A stretch of 64,000 nt of DNA from Rothia nasimurium (lineage in GTDB: Bacteria > Actinomycetota > Actinomycetes > Actinomycetales > Micrococcaceae), in NCBI RefSeq assembly GCF_928381705.1, contig NZ_CAKMSR010000006.1, forward strand, positions 99,735 to 163,734, written 5' to 3'. This document shows positions 17,201 through 27,232 of the stretch, in pieces (the stretch's first letter is position 1; each line of letters opens with the position of its first letter). Both the position numbers and the translations under genes were made by a program. The notes under the pieces are model-generated. The model saw only the letters and a program-made list of their open reading frames with translations, searched no databases and had not been told where the DNA came from.

Positions 17201-17552
17201 GGCTCTGGAACCGGGCGAGTACGAGCTTGAAACCGTGGTCGCAGAAACCGACGGTGCTGCAGAGCGCGCCGTCTCGGTTCTGCCCGGCGGTGGCTTCCTG
17301 GTACTCGACACCACCCTCACCGACGAGCTGCGCGCCGAGGGTACTGCCCGCGACGCCGTCCGCGCTATCCAGTCCGAGCGTAAGGAGGCCGGCCTGAATG
17401 TCTCAGACCGCATCGAGCTGACCATCACCGCCCCCGCCGCTGACCTCGAAGCTATCAAGAAGCACGAAGAGCTGGTAGCCGGTGAGACCCTGGCTGTGGC
17501 CGTGACCTACCTCGAGGGCGCTGAATTCTCAGCGACCGTGAAGAAGGCATAA
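14250..17552 (+). CDS. ileS: Isoleucyl-tRNA synthetase
   Basis: Charges tRNA-Ile with isoleucine in the cytosol. The class I signatures are HYGH at residues 72–75 (HIGH type) and KMSKS near residue 666. The CP1 editing domain lies between them, with [17 protein letters not shown], and an anticodon-binding region follows. At 1100 residues it has the length of the eukaryote-like IleS type common in actinobacteria. It is controlled by the T-box directly upstream. folC starts on the base after its stop. Confidence 0.97.
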   Translation: MTNKPVYPKASASGASFVAASPSFPALEEAVLDYWKKDDTFQASIDNRDAGENGANEFVFNDGPPFANGLPHYGHLLTGYVKDLVARYQTQRGHKVERRFGWDTHGLPAELEAMKQLGMTDKQQIIEMGIDNFNDAARASVLKYTKEWEEYVTRQARWVDFENDYKTLNVEYMESVIWAFKQLHDKGLTYEGFRVLPYCWKDETPLSNHELRMDDDVYKERQDPSVTVAFRITDDATLAKHPEVAAELAGVEALAWTTTPWTLPTNQALAAGPEISYVVVPGAGELEGRRFLLAADLLGEYAKDLGYGDAEKPADAAREAVLATYTGAQLEGVRYAPLWDYFTDTEKFGTDKAWQILVADYVTTTDGTGLVHQAPAYGEDDQKVCEGYGIPVILSIDEGAKFLDLFADSTLAEGAPLAEIAGVQIFDANRTIINTLKADGALICEKSYVHSYPHCWRCRTPLVYRAITSWYVRVTDFKGRMSELNEDINWIPENVKHGQFGKWVENARDWSISRNRFWGSPIPVWVSDDPNYPRTDVYGSLAELEADFGRLPLNKDGEVDLHRPYIDELTRPNPDDPTGKSTMRRVEDVLDVWFDSGSMPFAQFHYPFENKEWFEAHYPADFIVEYIGQTRGWFYTMHILATALFDRTAFENVIAHGIVLGSDGQKMSKSLRNYPDVSEVLDRDGSDAMRWFLMSSPILRGGNLIVTEQGIREGVRQVMLPLWNVYHFFALYTNAANGGAGYEAKLVTEAEHVMDRFILGKTRQLVAEVTEAMDAYDVSAACEALRTYTDALTNWYVRRSRERFFNEDTAAFDVLYTALVTFVKMAAPLLPLTTEEIYRGLTGERSVHLTDLPSPADFKDEAELLALMETTRAVASAGSALRKAHKLRVRQPLAALTVAVAGGKDLAGTFESIIADELNIKVVELLDAAEVAPADFGISQQLKVNARAAGPRLGKQVQVAIKASKSGDWKVTEDGTVVVGADNMALEPGEYELETVVAETDGAAERAVSVLPGGGFLVLDTTLTDELRAEGTARDAVRAIQSERKEAGLNVSDRIELTITAPAADLEAIKKHEELVAGETLAVAVTYLEGAEFSATVKKA

Positions 17553-18977
17553 ATGACCAAGGACAACATGGAGCTTGACCCCGTGTTTGCCGAGATTGCT
17601 GCCGAGGGCGCTCGCGCTGACGACGCCCTCGGCGTAGCCTCGGTCTACGCCGATCTGCTGGCTCGTGCCCCCGAGCACAAGATGGCCCCCCGCCTCGACG
17701 CGATGACCCGCGCCGTGGAAATTCTGGGCGAGCCCAACAAGGCAGCCCCGGTCATCCACATCACCGGCACCAACGGCAAAACCTCAACCGCCCGCATGAT
17801 TGAGCGTCTGCTCATGGCGCACGACATCCGTGTGGGTCGCTACACCAGCCCCCATATTTCCAAGGTCACCGAGCGGATCTCGATTGATGGGGCGCCCGTG
17901 GCAGATTCCACCTTTGTGCGTATCTGGGGCGAGATTCAGCCCTACCTGCAAATCGTGGACGCTGAGCTTGAGGCAGCCGGTGCGCCCCGCATTACCTACT
18001 TTGAAGCCCTGACGATCCTGGCCTTCGCTATTTTTGCGGACGAGCCGGTGGACGTCATGGTGCTTGAGGTCGGTATCGGGGGTTCCTGGGATGCCACCAA
18101 CGTGGCCGACGCTACCGTGTCTGTGGTGACCCCCATTGGGCTTGACCACACCGACATGCTGGGGGAGACCCTGGCCGATATTGCCGGTGAAAAGGCAGGG
18201 ATTATTAAGGACGGCGGCTTCCTGGTATCTGCTGCCCAAGACCCCTCTGCCGCCCAGGTGCTCCTAGAGGCCGCCCGCGCCCGCAACGCCGATTACCGCT
18301 TTGAAGGCGTAGAGTTCGGCGCTGTCGACCGCACCGCCGGTGTGGGCGGGCAGCTGCTCACCATCCAGGGGCTAGCTGGCCGCTACGAAGACATAGCCCT
18401 GCCCCTCTTCGGTGCCCACCAGGCCCAGAACGCCGCCGTGGCCCTGGCCGCGGTTGAGGCCTTCTTGGGCGGGGGAGAGAAGGAACTGAGCCTCGACCTC
18501 ATCAAGCTGGCCTTTGGCGAGGTGCGCTCGCCGGGCCGCCTAGAGGTAGCCCGTACCGAGCCGCCCGTGGTACTCGATGCCGCCCACAACCCCCACGGTG
18601 TCGCTGCTTCGGCAGCCGCCTTCAAGGAGTCCTTCAGCTTTGAAGAACTGCACCTGGTGGTGGGTATCCTGGGTGAAAAGGACGCCGCGACCATGCTGAA
18701 CCTGCTCTTTGACGAGTACGTTGATCGGGCAGATTGGCGCACGGTACTGCACCTGACCAAGTCAGACTCTCCGCGTGCCATTGCCCCGGAAGAGCTAGCT
18801 GAATTGGCCCTCGACGCTGGTTTTGATGAAGACGCCATCGAGACCTACGAGAACATTCCCGATGCTCTGTCCGCGGCGGTGACGGCTGCAGCCGATGTGC
18901 CCAACCTGAACTCCGCGGTACTGGTGACCGGCTCTATTACCGTGGTGGGCGAAGCTAGCACCCTGCTCGGACTGTAA
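17553..18977 (+). CDS. folC: Bifunctional dihydrofolate/folylpolyglutamate synthase
   Basis: Adds glutamate to dihydropteroate and to folates, ATP-dependent. The Mur-ligase-type P-loop ITGTNGKTSTARM is near residue 70, followed by YTSPHISKVTERI, EVGIGGSWDATNVAD and the C-terminal VLDAAHNPHG. Length 474 residues is normal. It begins at the base after ileS with ATG, so it is probably co-transcribed with it. Confidence 0.95.
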   Translation: MTKDNMELDPVFAEIAAEGARADDALGVASVYADLLARAPEHKMAPRLDAMTRAVEILGEPNKAAPVIHITGTNGKTSTARMIERLLMAHDIRVGRYTSPHISKVTERISIDGAPVADSTFVRIWGEIQPYLQIVDAELEAAGAPRITYFEALTILAFAIFADEPVDVMVLEVGIGGSWDATNVADATVSVVTPIGLDHTDMLGETLADIAGEKAGIIKDGGFLVSAAQDPSAAQVLLEAARARNADYRFEGVEFGAVDRTAGVGGQLLTIQGLAGRYEDIALPLFGAHQAQNAAVALAAVEAFLGGGEKELSLDLIKLAFGEVRSPGRLEVARTEPPVVLDAAHNPHGVAASAAAFKESFSFEELHLVVGILGEKDAATMLNLLFDEYVDRADWRTVLHLTKSDSPRAIAPEELAELALDAGFDEDAIETYENIPDALSAAVTAAADVPNLNSAVLVTGSITVVGEASTLLGL

Positions 18978-18984
18978 AGGAGAG

Positions 18985-19425
18985 ATGATGGCGAGAATGA
19001 CGCGCGCCCAGCGCGAATGGCGCCCGGGCCAGCCGAAAAAGCAGCGCTCTATCAAGGTCATGTTTACCTCGATGGTGCTCTCGCTCGAAGCCCTGGTTGC
19101 CTTCTTTGCAACCCTGGCAATTTTTGGCCACCACTTTAACGACCCCACCTGGGTCAAGGTGGTCATTTGGGTGCTGGGTCTAGCTCTGGCAGCAGCCCTG
19201 CTGGTCACACCGGCCTTCCTGAAGAAGCCCTGGGGCTACCACCTGGGCTACGGTCTGCAGGTTGCCCTGATTCTGGTGGGCTTTGCCCTGCCCTCCATGT
19301 TTTTTGTGGGAGCGGCTTTTGCTGTGGCCTACTGGTACGGGGTGACGCGTGGTGCCCGCCTGGACGCCGAGAACGCCGTCCGCGCCAAAGAGCAGGAGGA
19401 ATGGGAGAAGGCTAACCCCGCCTAG
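18985..19425 (+). CDS. DUF4233 membrane protein
   Basis: A 146-residue protein with four hydrophobic segments (about residues 25–47, 57–75, 85–103 and 105–120) and charged ends. The family (DUF4233) is found between folC and ndk in many actinobacteria; its function is unknown. AAGGAG lies five bases before the ATG at 18985; an ATG three bases on is also possible. It starts seven bases after folC, so it belongs to the same transcript. Confidence 0.85.
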   Translation: MMARMTRAQREWRPGQPKKQRSIKVMFTSMVLSLEALVAFFATLAIFGHHFNDPTWVKVVIWVLGLALAAALLVTPAFLKKPWGYHLGYGLQVALILVGFALPSMFFVGAAFAVAYWYGVTRGARLDAENAVRAKEQEEWEKANPA

Positions 19426-19483
19426 CGGGCTGTCTGGTAGGGTAAGGGTGAAAACTCACCCTGACCTATCAAAGGAGATTGTC

Positions 19484-19900
19484 ATGACCGAGCGTACCCT
19501 GATTCTGGTCAAGCCCGACGGTGTGGAGCGTAACCTCACCGGCCAGGTGCTGGCCCGTTTTGAGCGTAAGGGCTACCGCATTGCTGAGTTGAAGATGCTG
19601 GTTCCCTCCCGCGAGCTGCTCGAGCAGCACTATGCGGAACACGAGGGTAAGCCCTTCTACGAGCCCCTGGTGTCTTACATGGGCTCAGGCCCCGTGGTTG
19701 CTCTCGTACTTGAGGGCAACGGCGTGCTTGAGGGCGCCCGTACTCTCATGGGATCTTCCAACCCCACCACCGCTGCCCCCGGAACCATCCGCGGTGACTT
19801 TGGTCGCGACTGGGGCGAGAGCGTGCAGAAGAACCTGGTTCACGGTTCAGACTCAGCAGAATCAGCAGACCGCGAAATCGCGCTCTGGTTCGGTGCGTAA
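19484..19900 (+). CDS. ndk: Nucleoside diphosphate kinase
   Basis: Transfers phosphate from ATP to NDPs through a phospho-histidine. The 138-residue protein has TLILVKPDGVERNL at the start and the active-site NLVHGSDS near residue 118. The start is the ATG at 19484, seven bases after AAAGGAG; the frame is open further upstream but only through the end of DUF4233. A strong bidirectional terminator follows. Confidence 0.97.
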   Translation: MTERTLILVKPDGVERNLTGQVLARFERKGYRIAELKMLVPSRELLEQHYAEHEGKPFYEPLVSYMGSGPVVALVLEGNGVLEGARTLMGSSNPTTAAPGTIRGDFGRDWGESVQKNLVHGSDSAESADREIALWFGA

Positions 19901-19925
19901 GCAGACCTCCCGCTGACCTAAAAAT

Positions 19926-19960
19926 AAGGCCGGGGCCCTCATTGTGAGGGCCCCGGCCTT
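19926..19960. terminator. Bidirectional terminator between ndk and VKOR
   Basis: AAGGCCGGGGCCCTC (19926–19940) pairs perfectly with 19946–19960 around a five-base loop, with A-rich sequence before it and TTT after it. It serves the convergent genes ndk and VKOR. Confidence 0.9.
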
Positions 19961-19978
19961 TATCAGTAGGTGGAGGTT

Positions 19979-20605
19979 TTAGAACATACCCACGATCACA
20001 TCGAAGAAGCGGATGAAGATAATGCCGAAGAGCAAGATGTAGACCAGGATGATAGAGAACCAGGTCCAGTTGGGGGCTGCCCGACGGATGCTCTCAGAAG
20101 CTGGGATGACTCCGGCGTGAATATTGCGGGTGGTGACCTTCACGAAAATTGCGGTCTGCATAATCCACACGATCATGCAGAAGAGGCAGAGGGCGTTGAT
20201 GTCGAAGGTGGTGTTATACCAGAGCCAGAGCACAAAGGCCATGGCCAGGGTGTGGCCCACCTGCATGGCTACCCAGTACCAGCGGGCGAAGGACGCCCCG
20301 GCAATCAGGGCGGTGGAGATAGCCAGCACGATAGCGTAACCGGCGATACCGATAAAGGGGTTGGGGAAGCCAAAGGCTTCTGCCTGCCAGGTGCGCATAA
20401 CGGTGCCGCAATTGAGTAGGGCGTTGATATCACAGACCGACCGGTGGGCGCCGTCCATGTAAATCTGCAGGCGCTCGTAGACCAGCATGGCGGCGGCTCC
20501 GAAGGCCAGCAGGCCGGGAATCAGGGTGAACCAGCCGAGCCTGCGATCGAGCTGGGCCTGGCTGATACCGCTCTCAGTATCGGGGGTGTTCACGGGGGTA
20601 GACAC
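19979..20605 (-). CDS. Vitamin K epoxide reductase family protein
   Basis: A 208-residue membrane protein with about five transmembrane segments. Seen are the loop cysteines CDINALLNC and the active-site CLFC in a later helix, the two Cys pairs of bacterial VKOR homologues. Such proteins re-oxidise a DsbA-like partner with quinone and so drive disulfide formation outside the membrane. It lacks the fused thioredoxin domain found in some relatives. Convergent with ndk. Confidence 0.88.
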   Translation of the reverse strand: MSTPVNTPDTESGISQAQLDRRLGWFTLIPGLLAFGAAAMLVYERLQIYMDGAHRSVCDINALLNCGTVMRTWQAEAFGFPNPFIGIAGYAIVLAISTALIAGASFARWYWVAMQVGHTLAMAFVLWLWYNTTFDINALCLFCMIVWIMQTAIFVKVTTRNIHAGVIPASESIRRAAPNWTWFSIILVYILLFGIIFIRFFDVIVGMF

Positions 20606-21135
20606 AGTGAATCCTTAGGCTGTATAAAACTTTCTTTCCCCATACTACGGGGCAGGCTCCAAGCCCGCCCGGTTTTGCGGGGTTGGGGCAGGTTTTCTTT
20701 ACTAAGTTCCCAGGTAAGGACGCCCGGGGCGAGTTGGTTTGGGCAGGGCGGCCCGGTGCGGGGTGAGTTCGGTTCTAGATGGGGTGAAAAGAGCCCGGGT
20801 GTGAGAGAATGGGTGTGGTAGTGTGCCGCCCGCACGCGGTGGCACTACCCAGCAGGCACCCCGAAACGGCCGGTGACGCACTGCTTACCCGCAGGCGTCC
20901 TTACCGTCAAGCCTCAGCAAGTGCAGCCCTAGCGCTGCCTCGGGTTGTTGCCGCTGGCCCGGTTCCCCTCGGCATGGAGCACAGAAGCCTTGACCTGCCG
21001 AGTACGCCAAGGAGCTCACGGTTGAGCCGGGTAGCCAAGGATTTCGGCGGACCACCCCTTAGGGTAGGGACCGCCGACTACAGGCAAGACCACTGGTGCG
21101 GCAGGGGCATACGAACACAAGGAGAGTGAACGCTG
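20606..21135 (+). other. Long leader region of rne
   Basis: About 530 bases without a gene. Near 20803–20823 are -10-like elements (GAGAAT, TAGTGT), followed at once by a GTAGTG...CACTAC hairpin (about 20816–20850). The rest would be a long 5' leader ending in AAGGAG at 21119–21124, eleven bases before the rne ATG. Long leaders used in autoregulation are known for rne in other bacteria; that role here is inference. Confidence 0.45.
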
Positions 21136-24100
21136 ATGAGCAGCGAACAGTCCGAGGTTGTAGAAAACCTTGAAGAAACCCAGGCCGCAGAAGCTACCGC
21201 AGCCACTGAACAGGTTGCCGAAGTAAGCACCGAGGTGGAAGAGACTCAGGCCAATGGCCCCGAAGCGAAGGCCGTTGTACAGGCTGAAGAAACCGAGCCT
21301 GCCGAAGAAGCCACAGAAGAGGCAGCAGAAACTGAGGCAGAGTCTGCAGAAGCTGAAACAGAAGAAGCCCAAGCCCCCGCCGAAACCGCTGAAGAGCCTG
21401 CCGCTCCTCAGAAGAGCCTGCGTGAGCTCAAGGAAGAAGAGCTAGCCCAGGTCAACGCCGCTGTGAGCTCAAACAATCTGCTCTTCTACTCGCCCAACAT
21501 GGACGAAATCATGGAGCAGCTGCGGGCCGAAAAGGAAGCCCGCCGTGAGGCCGAAGAAGCTGAGCGTCGTGAGCGCCGCCTGGCTGACCTTGACCCCGAA
21601 ATCACCTCCCACCGCCGCCGTCGCCGCCGCAGGGGAGATGCTGACCTAGAATTTGAGGGCGGTACCGACGGCGACCCCGAGGACACCATCGTTAAGGTAC
21701 GCGCCCCGCGCCTGTCTGACTCCCACAGCACCAACCGGGTCACCGGCGTCCGCGGCTCCACCCGCCTGGAAGCCAAACGCATCCGCCGCCGCGAAACCCG
21801 CGCTACCGGCCGCCGCCGCCAGATCATTACCGAGGCTGAGTTCCTGGCCCGTCGCGAGTCCGTTGACCGCCAGATGCTGGTACGCCAGAAGGACGACCGT
21901 ATTCAGATTGGTGTGCTTGAAGACGGCGTGCTGGCTGAGCACTTTGTCTCTAAGACCCAGCAGGATTCCCTGATCGGTAACGTCTACCTGGGTAAGGTTC
22001 AGAATGTCCTGCCCTCCATGGAAGCTGCCTTCGTCGATATTGGCCGCGGCCGCAACGCCGTTCTCTACGCTGGCGAAGTTAACTGGGACGTCACCGGCCT
22101 AGACGGTGCCCCCCGCAAGATCGAAAACGCCCTCAAAGCAGGCGACTCGGTACTGGTGCAGGTCACCAAAGACCCCGTCGGCCACAAGGGCGCCCGCCTG
22201 ACCAGCCAGGTCTCCCTGCCCGGCCGCTACCTGGTCTACGTACCCGGTGGCTCCATGACCGGTATCTCCCGCAAGCTGCCCGACGTTGAGCGTCAGCGCC
22301 TGAAGAAAATCCTCAAGGACCGCCTGCCCGAGGACGCCGGCGTCATCGTCCGCACCGCCGCAGAAGGCGCCAGCGAAGAAGAGCTGAGCAACGACATCAA
22401 CCGCCTGCGCGTGCAGTGGGAAGAAATCAAGGCCAAGAGCGAATCCCGCAAGGTTCTGGCCCCCGAACTGCTCTACCAGGAACCCGACCTGACCATCAAG
22501 ACCGTGCGCGATGTCTTCAACGAAGACTTCACCTCCATGATGGTGCAGGGCTCGGACGCCTGGGACTCCATCGAAGCCTACGTCACCTACGTTGCCCCCG
22601 ACCTGCTGGACCGCCTGAAGAAGTGGGAAGAGGACGACGACCTCTTTGACCACTACCGGATTGAAGAGCAGCTTGCTAAGGCCCTGGACCGCAAGGTCTA
22701 CCTGCCCTCCGGCGGCTCCCTGGTCATTGACCGCACCGAAGCGATGACCGTGGTGGACGTCAATACCGGCAAGTTCACCGGCTCCGGCGGCAACCTGGAA
22801 GAGACCGTCACCAAGAACAACCTCGAAGCAGCCGAAGAAATCGTGCGCCAGCTGCGCCTGCGCGATATCGGCGGCATCGTGGTCATCGACTTCATCGACA
22901 TGGTACTCGAATCTAACCGCGACCTGGTACTCCGCCGCCTGGTAGAGTGCCTGGGCCGCGACCGCACCAAGCACCAGGTTGCCGAAGTAACCTCCCTGGG
23001 TCTGGTGCAGATGACCCGCAAGCGCATGGGCACCGGCCTGCTCGAAGTCTTCTCAGAACCCTGTGAAGCCTGCGCCGGCCGCGGCATTCTCGTGCACGAC
23101 CAGCCCCTGAAGGGCCGCTCAGGTGGCGCTAGCGACTTCATCCACCGCGCCGAGCGCGATGACCGCAAGCGCTACCGCAATCAGAAGACCCAGAACCGCC
23201 GCGACTTCACCGAGGTTGACGAAGAAACCGAGCAGAAGACCGAGGCCCGCAAGGCTGCCCTGGCCAACATCGTTGCCGCCAGCGCCCACCACGAGGACGA
23301 GCAGAGCGAGACCGAGTCCAAGTCAGCCCGCAAGCGCAAGCGCCGCAAGCGCAACCGCCGCGCCGAGGCAGGCCTGGAACTGGAGACCCAGCAGAACCAG
23401 GACGCCCGCGGCGAGCAGGTGCTCACCATCGGCGACGAGGTCATTGAGCTGCCCACCGGGGCGGACGCCGACACCGAAGAGAGCATGGGGGAGCAGGGCT
23501 CCTTCACCCTCGAATCCCTGGCTGCCGTCTTTGACGCCGACGCTGAGAACGAGACCGAAGGGTCTTCCGAGGAACGCTCAAAGGGCCGTCACCAGTCCAA
23601 GCGCCGGGGCGGTAAGAAGCGTGAAGACATCTCAGCAGATGACTTCTCCGTCAACTCCGATGCCTCACTCGATGTAGACCCCGAAATTGACTCCCGCTTC
23701 ACCCAGAACTCATCCCGACTCGACGCCATCCGCGCAGGAGAAGCCCGCGCCCGCGCCTCCCAAAAGGCCGGACGCGACTACGAACCCCGCGACGGCGAAG
23801 AATCAACTACCTCAGGTGAGCGCACCGGCCGTAACGACCGAGCCGGACGTGCAGACCGCACCGACCGCCGCGACACCCGCAACCAGGACGAGTCAGGCAA
23901 GGGCCGCACCCGCAAGCCCCGCCGCGCCTCAAGCTCCGACGTCAAGTACGTCGCCCCCATCGAGGTCGTAGCAGACCCGGCCGTCACCGGCGTTGCCACC
24001 CCCGGTAAGAAAGCTGAGGTAGCACCCGAAACTCCGGTTGAGGCGTCTGCACCCGCAGCTGCTCCCAGCGAAGCGCCCCGCAAGAAGCGCCGCTCCCGCC

Positions 24101-24282
24101 GCGCCGTCAGCTCAGGTGCAGGCTCCACCGAAGTACGTACCGAAGAGGTCAGGGCCGCAAGTGGTAGTTCCGTGGTAGCCAGCATCGACCAGGCAGCCAA
24201 GCCCGCAGCATCCAGCGATGACGCCCCCGTCATGCTCGGCGTCGGCGTCTCAGCTGCAGAGATCAAGCGGGCAGGTAAGTAA
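21136..24282 (+). CDS. rne: Ribonuclease E/G family endoribonuclease
   Basis: Main endonuclease of RNA decay and rRNA processing, 1048 residues. Order: an acidic Ala/Glu-rich N-terminal tail (~1–90), a basic Arg-rich segment (~155–240), the S1 domain (IQIGVLEDGVLAEHFV, DIGRGRNAVLYAGEV), the catalytic core (MTVVDVNTGKFTGSG, IVVIDFIDM), the zinc-link CEAC near residue 640, and a long disordered basic/acidic C-terminal tail. The arrangement with the core in the middle is typical of actinobacterial RNase E. It stands upstream of rplU–rpmA–obg as in relatives. Confidence 0.95.
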   Translation: MSSEQSEVVENLEETQAAEATAATEQVAEVSTEVEETQANGPEAKAVVQAEETEPAEEATEEAAETEAESAEAETEEAQAPAETAEEPAAPQKSLRELKEEELAQVNAAVSSNNLLFYSPNMDEIMEQLRAEKEARREAEEAERRERRLADLDPEITSHRRRRRRRGDADLEFEGGTDGDPEDTIVKVRAPRLSDSHSTNRVTGVRGSTRLEAKRIRRRETRATGRRRQIITEAEFLARRESVDRQMLVRQKDDRIQIGVLEDGVLAEHFVSKTQQDSLIGNVYLGKVQNVLPSMEAAFVDIGRGRNAVLYAGEVNWDVTGLDGAPRKIENALKAGDSVLVQVTKDPVGHKGARLTSQVSLPGRYLVYVPGGSMTGISRKLPDVERQRLKKILKDRLPEDAGVIVRTAAEGASEEELSNDINRLRVQWEEIKAKSESRKVLAPELLYQEPDLTIKTVRDVFNEDFTSMMVQGSDAWDSIEAYVTYVAPDLLDRLKKWEEDDDLFDHYRIEEQLAKALDRKVYLPSGGSLVIDRTEAMTVVDVNTGKFTGSGGNLEETVTKNNLEAAEEIVRQLRLRDIGGIVVIDFIDMVLESNRDLVLRRLVECLGRDRTKHQVAEVTSLGLVQMTRKRMGTGLLEVFSEPCEACAGRGILVHDQPLKGRSGGASDFIHRAERDDRKRYRNQKTQNRRDFTEVDEETEQKTEARKAALANIVAASAHHEDEQSETESKSARKRKRRKRNRRAEAGLELETQQNQDARGEQVLTIGDEVIELPTGADADTEESMGEQGSFTLESLAAVFDADAENETEGSSEERSKGRHQSKRRGGKKREDISADDFSVNSDASLDVDPEIDSRFTQNSSRLDAIRAGEARARASQKAGRDYEPRDGEESTTSGERTGRNDRAGRADRTDRRDTRNQDESGKGRTRKPRRASSSDVKYVAPIEVVADPAVTGVATPGKKAEVAPETPVEASAPAAAPSEAPRKKRRSRRAVSSGAGSTEVRTEEVRAASGSSVVASIDQAAKPAASSDDAPVMLGVGVSAAEIKRAGK

Positions 24283-24295
24283 GAAGGTGATGAAA

Positions 24296-24403
24296 GGTAA
24301 ATCAGGCTCGCAGCGAAGCTGCTGGCTCGGCGGCTGGCGTGAATCGCTTGTGAGCGAAGCGAACCAGCGAGAGGGTCGGCAGCGAGCGCGAGCCTGATTT
24401 ACC
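24296..24403. repeat. Dispersed inverted repeat downstream of rne (copy 1)
   Basis: GGTAAATCAGGCTCGC (24296–24311) pairs exactly with 24388–24403. The left half, 24303–24330, is found as an exact 28-base reverse complement at 32974–33001, downstream of rsfS. This makes it a repeated palindromic element rather than a simple terminator; the true terminator is at 24454. Confidence 0.75.
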
Positions 24404-24453
24404 GTCACCCGTACCCCTTACTACACCCTGAGGGGTTCACCACATATCTTGCT

Positions 24454-24495
24454 CAGCACCGACTCACCACGTAAACTGGTGAGTCGGTGCTGTTT
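24454..24495 (+). terminator. Terminator after rne
   Basis: A perfect 16-bp stem, CAGCACCGACTCACCA (24454–24469) with its complement (24477–24492), a seven-base loop, then TTT. Confidence 0.88.
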
Positions 24496-24573
24496 CCACA
24501 AGCAAGCGTTAGCGTGGACTCAGCTAGGCATATTCCACCAGGGATAAGGCCACACCATCTCAAAACGACAGAA

Positions 24574-24644
24574 CCTGAAACCGCCCGGTACGTACTGAGC
24601 AAACCGGGTCACCACCTTGCTGTTGAGCCCGAGTTCCTTTCAGG
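24574..24644 (+). promoter_or_regulatory. Structured leader of rplU-rpmA
   Basis: CCTGAAA (24574–24580) pairs with TTTCAGG (24638–24644) and encloses CCCGGT (24584–24589) with ACCGGG (24603–24608). A folded 5' leader just before a ribosomal protein operon suggests autogenous control by L21, but no known leader family is recognised. Confidence 0.45.
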
Positions 24645-24683
24645 AAGATTCGTTTTGAACCATTAAAATGACGTCAAGAAGAA

Positions 24684-25007
24684 GTGAGTTCCCAAGTGGC
24701 ATACGCAATTGTCCGCGCTGGCGGCCGCCAGGAAAAGGTCTCAGTTGGAGACCTGGTTACCCTTGACCGCGTCGCTGGCGAGCCCGGTAGCACCATTGAG
24801 CTGCCCGTGCTGATGCTGGTTGACGGCGACAAGGTCACCGTTGATGCAAAGTCCCTGGCTTCAGCCAAGGTCACCGCAGAAAAGATCGAAGACCTCCGCG
24901 GTCCCAAGATCGTTATTCAGAAGTACAAGAACAAGACCGGTTACAAGAAGCGTCAGGGCTTCCGCGCCGAACTGACCACCGTTAAGATCACCGCGATCAA
25001 CGCATAA
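24684..25007 (+). CDS. rplU: 50S ribosomal protein L21
   Basis: Ribosomal large-subunit protein ([18 protein letters not shown], then [18 protein letters not shown]). The frame starts at GTG 24684 (107 residues). A second GTG at 24696 gives the start [10 protein letters not shown], which is nearer to the usual L21 N-terminus; AAGAAG before 24684 is the only Shine-Dalgarno-like sequence, so the choice is open. It is followed by rpmA in the usual L21–L27 order. Confidence 0.95.
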   Translation: MSSQVAYAIVRAGGRQEKVSVGDLVTLDRVAGEPGSTIELPVLMLVDGDKVTVDAKSLASAKVTAEKIEDLRGPKIVIQKYKNKTGYKKRQGFRAELTTVKITAINA

Positions 25008-25060
25008 GTTCAGCTTAGACTGGTTTTATCCCAACATTCTTTGACCTAAGGTAGGCATCA

Positions 25061-25318
25061 ATGGCACATAAGAAGGGCGCAAGCTCCACCCGTAACGGCC
25101 GTGACTCAAACCCCCAGTACCTCGGTGTTAAGCGCTACGGCGGCGAAACCGTCAACGCAGGCGAAATCCTCGTTCGTCAGCGCGGCACCCACTTCCACCC
25201 CGGCAACAACGTAGGCCGCGGTGGCGACGACACCCTGTTCGCTCTGGCAGCAGGCAAGGTCGAATTCGGTACCCGCAAGGGCCGCAAGGTAGTCAACATC
25301 CTTGCAGCCGCTGAGTAA
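25061..25318 (+). CDS. rpmA: 50S ribosomal protein L27
   Basis: An 85-residue ribosomal protein with the typical [17 protein letters not shown] start and [20 protein letters not shown]. There is no N-terminal prepeptide of the firmicute type, so the mature end is formed directly. It lies 53 bases after rplU and is followed by a clear terminator. Confidence 0.97.
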   Translation: MAHKKGASSTRNGRDSNPQYLGVKRYGGETVNAGEILVRQRGTHFHPGNNVGRGGDDTLFALAAGKVEFGTRKGRKVVNILAAAE

Positions 25319-25342
25319 GGTCTAAACACCTCACCTCAGTAG

Positions 25343-25378
25343 AAGGGCGATTACGGGGCAACTCGTAATCGCCCTTTT
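25343..25378 (+). terminator. Terminator after rpmA
   Basis: AAGGGCGATTACG (25343–25355) pairs perfectly with 25364–25376 around an eight-base loop and runs into TTTT. Confidence 0.9.
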
Positions 25379-25490
25379 GCGTACCTCACCTGCGCAAAGC
25401 CGCCCAAGGAGCGTCCGGCCACAGACCGGCACCGGGGCGACCCTGTAGACTAGATAACCAAACCAAACTTTTTTGAAGGAGCTTGCACTC

Positions 25491-27098
25491 GTGGCAGAAT
25501 TTGTAGATCGCGTGGTCCTACACGTAACCGGTGGGCACGGTGGGCACGGCTGTGTCTCGGTTCGCCGTGAGAAGTTTAAGCCCCTCGGCGGCCCCAACGG
25601 CGGTAACGGCGGCAAGGGCGGCGACGTCATCCTGCGCGTAGACGCCCAGACCACCACCCTGCTCGAATATCACCACAGCCCCCACCAGAGCGCCCCCAAC
25701 GGCGACATCGGGCGTGGCGACATGTCCCACGGCTTCAACGGCCAAGACCTGATTCTGCCCGTACCCCAGGGCACCGTGGTCAAGGACCGCGACGGCAACG
25801 TACTGGCCGACCTGGTGCGCATCGGCGATGAATTCGTCGCAGCAGAAGGCGGTATCGGAGGTAAGGGCAACGCTGCCCTAGCTTCCACCAAGCGCAAGGC
25901 CCCCGGCTTTGCCCTGCTCGGTATTCCCGGCTCTACCCGCGATGTCGTGCTGGAACTCAAATCCATTGCAGATATCGCCCTGGTGGGCTACCCCTCAGCC
26001 GGTAAGTCCTCCCTGATTGCCGCGATTTCAGCAGCCCGCCCCAAAATCGCTGATTACCCCTTCACCACCCTGATTCCCAACCTGGGTGTGGTCCAAGCCG
26101 GCGATACTCGCTACACCGTAGCTGACGTGCCCGGCCTGATTGAGGGCGCCTCCGAAGGTAAGGGCCTGGGCCACCGCTTTCTGCGCCACGTTGAGCGCTC
26201 CAGCGCCCTGGTGCACGTGATTGACTGCGCCACCCTAGAACCCAACCGTGACCCCATCAGCGACTTCGACGTCATCCGTGGTGAACTGGAAAACTACGAG
26301 GTTGACCCCACTGCCGGCGTCACCGTCCCTCTGAACGAGCGCCCCCAGCTGATTGTGCTCAATAAGATTGACGTGCCCGAAGCCCGTGAGCTGGCTGAGT
26401 TTGTGCGCCCCATGTTCGAAGAGCGCGGCTACCGAGTCTTTGAAATCTCTACCGCATCCCACGAGGGTCTCAAGCAGCTGACCTTTGCCATGGCAGAGCT
26501 GGTTGAGGCTGACCGCAAGGCTCGCAAGAAGAGCAAGAGCGCACCGGCAGAGGATGTCGCCGTGGTCAAGCCCAAGGGCTTCCGCTCCAAGAAGCGCCAG
26601 GAATTCATCATTCGCAAGGAAGAGCGCAACCTGGAACCCCTCTTCCGCGTGATCGGTGAGAAGCCCGAGCGCTGGATTAAGCAGACCGACTTCAACAACG
26701 ACGAAGCCGTGGGCTACCTGGCTGACCGCCTCAACCGCCTGGGCGTTGAAGATGAGCTCTTCAAGGCCGGTGCTGTTGCCGGTGATGCCGTGGTGATCGG
26801 TGAAGAAGCGGACGCCGTGGTCTTTGACTGGGAGCCCACCATGGTTGGCGGCGCTGAGCTGCTCTCATCCCCGCGCGGTACCGATGCCCGTCTTGAGGAA
26901 ATCATTCGCCCCACCCGTGCCCAGCGCAAGGCTGAGTTCCACGAGCGTATGGACGCCAAGGCTGGGGCCCGTGCCGAGCTTGAGGCTGAGCGCGTGGCAG
27001 GTATCTGGACCGAGTCTGTCGATGAGGCTCGCGCCGCCAAGGTCAAGGCAGCTAAGGCTGAAAAGCGAGCTGCCAAGCGGGCGGCCGAGGAAGAATAG
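25491..27098 (+). CDS. obg: GTPase Obg/CgtA
   Basis: Essential GTPase linked to 50S assembly. The 535-residue protein shows the glycine-rich Obg domain ([18 protein letters not shown]...[12 protein letters not shown]), the G domain with GYPSAGKSS near residue 165, [10 protein letters not shown] and NKID, then an OCT domain and an Ala/Lys-rich tail. The start is the GTG at 25491, nine bases after GAAGGAG; an upstream TTG at 25473 would place the Shine-Dalgarno inside the gene. Confidence 0.96.
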   Translation: MAEFVDRVVLHVTGGHGGHGCVSVRREKFKPLGGPNGGNGGKGGDVILRVDAQTTTLLEYHHSPHQSAPNGDIGRGDMSHGFNGQDLILPVPQGTVVKDRDGNVLADLVRIGDEFVAAEGGIGGKGNAALASTKRKAPGFALLGIPGSTRDVVLELKSIADIALVGYPSAGKSSLIAAISAARPKIADYPFTTLIPNLGVVQAGDTRYTVADVPGLIEGASEGKGLGHRFLRHVERSSALVHVIDCATLEPNRDPISDFDVIRGELENYEVDPTAGVTVPLNERPQLIVLNKIDVPEARELAEFVRPMFEERGYRVFEISTASHEGLKQLTFAMAELVEADRKARKKSKSAPAEDVAVVKPKGFRSKKRQEFIIRKEERNLEPLFRVIGEKPERWIKQTDFNNDEAVGYLADRLNRLGVEDELFKAGAVAGDAVVIGEEADAVVFDWEPTMVGGAELLSSPRGTDARLEEIIRPTRAQRKAEFHERMDAKAGARAELEAERVAGIWTESVDEARAAKVKAAKAEKRAAKRAAEEE

Positions 27099-27149
27099 GC
27101 CGGGGTAGGAGCACCTTCCGCGCCCCAACCGTATTCCACTATGCGTTAG

Positions 27150-27183
27150 AAGCCGCTTCGGGGTGTATCCCCGGGGCGGCTTT
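27150..27183 (+). terminator. Terminator after obg
   Basis: AAGCCGC (27150–27156) pairs with GCGGCTT (27176–27182), with an inner GGGG/CCCC pairing, followed by a short T run. Confidence 0.65.
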
Positions 27184-27232
27184 GCTGTATATTCATAGAA
27201 GCTAAAGTTAACACTTTAAGGGAGCTAATCAA

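Noticed and set aside
22099..22974. Long minus-strand open frame inside rne
   Set aside because: Shadow of the high-GC rne coding sequence; composition is not protein-like for an independent gene.
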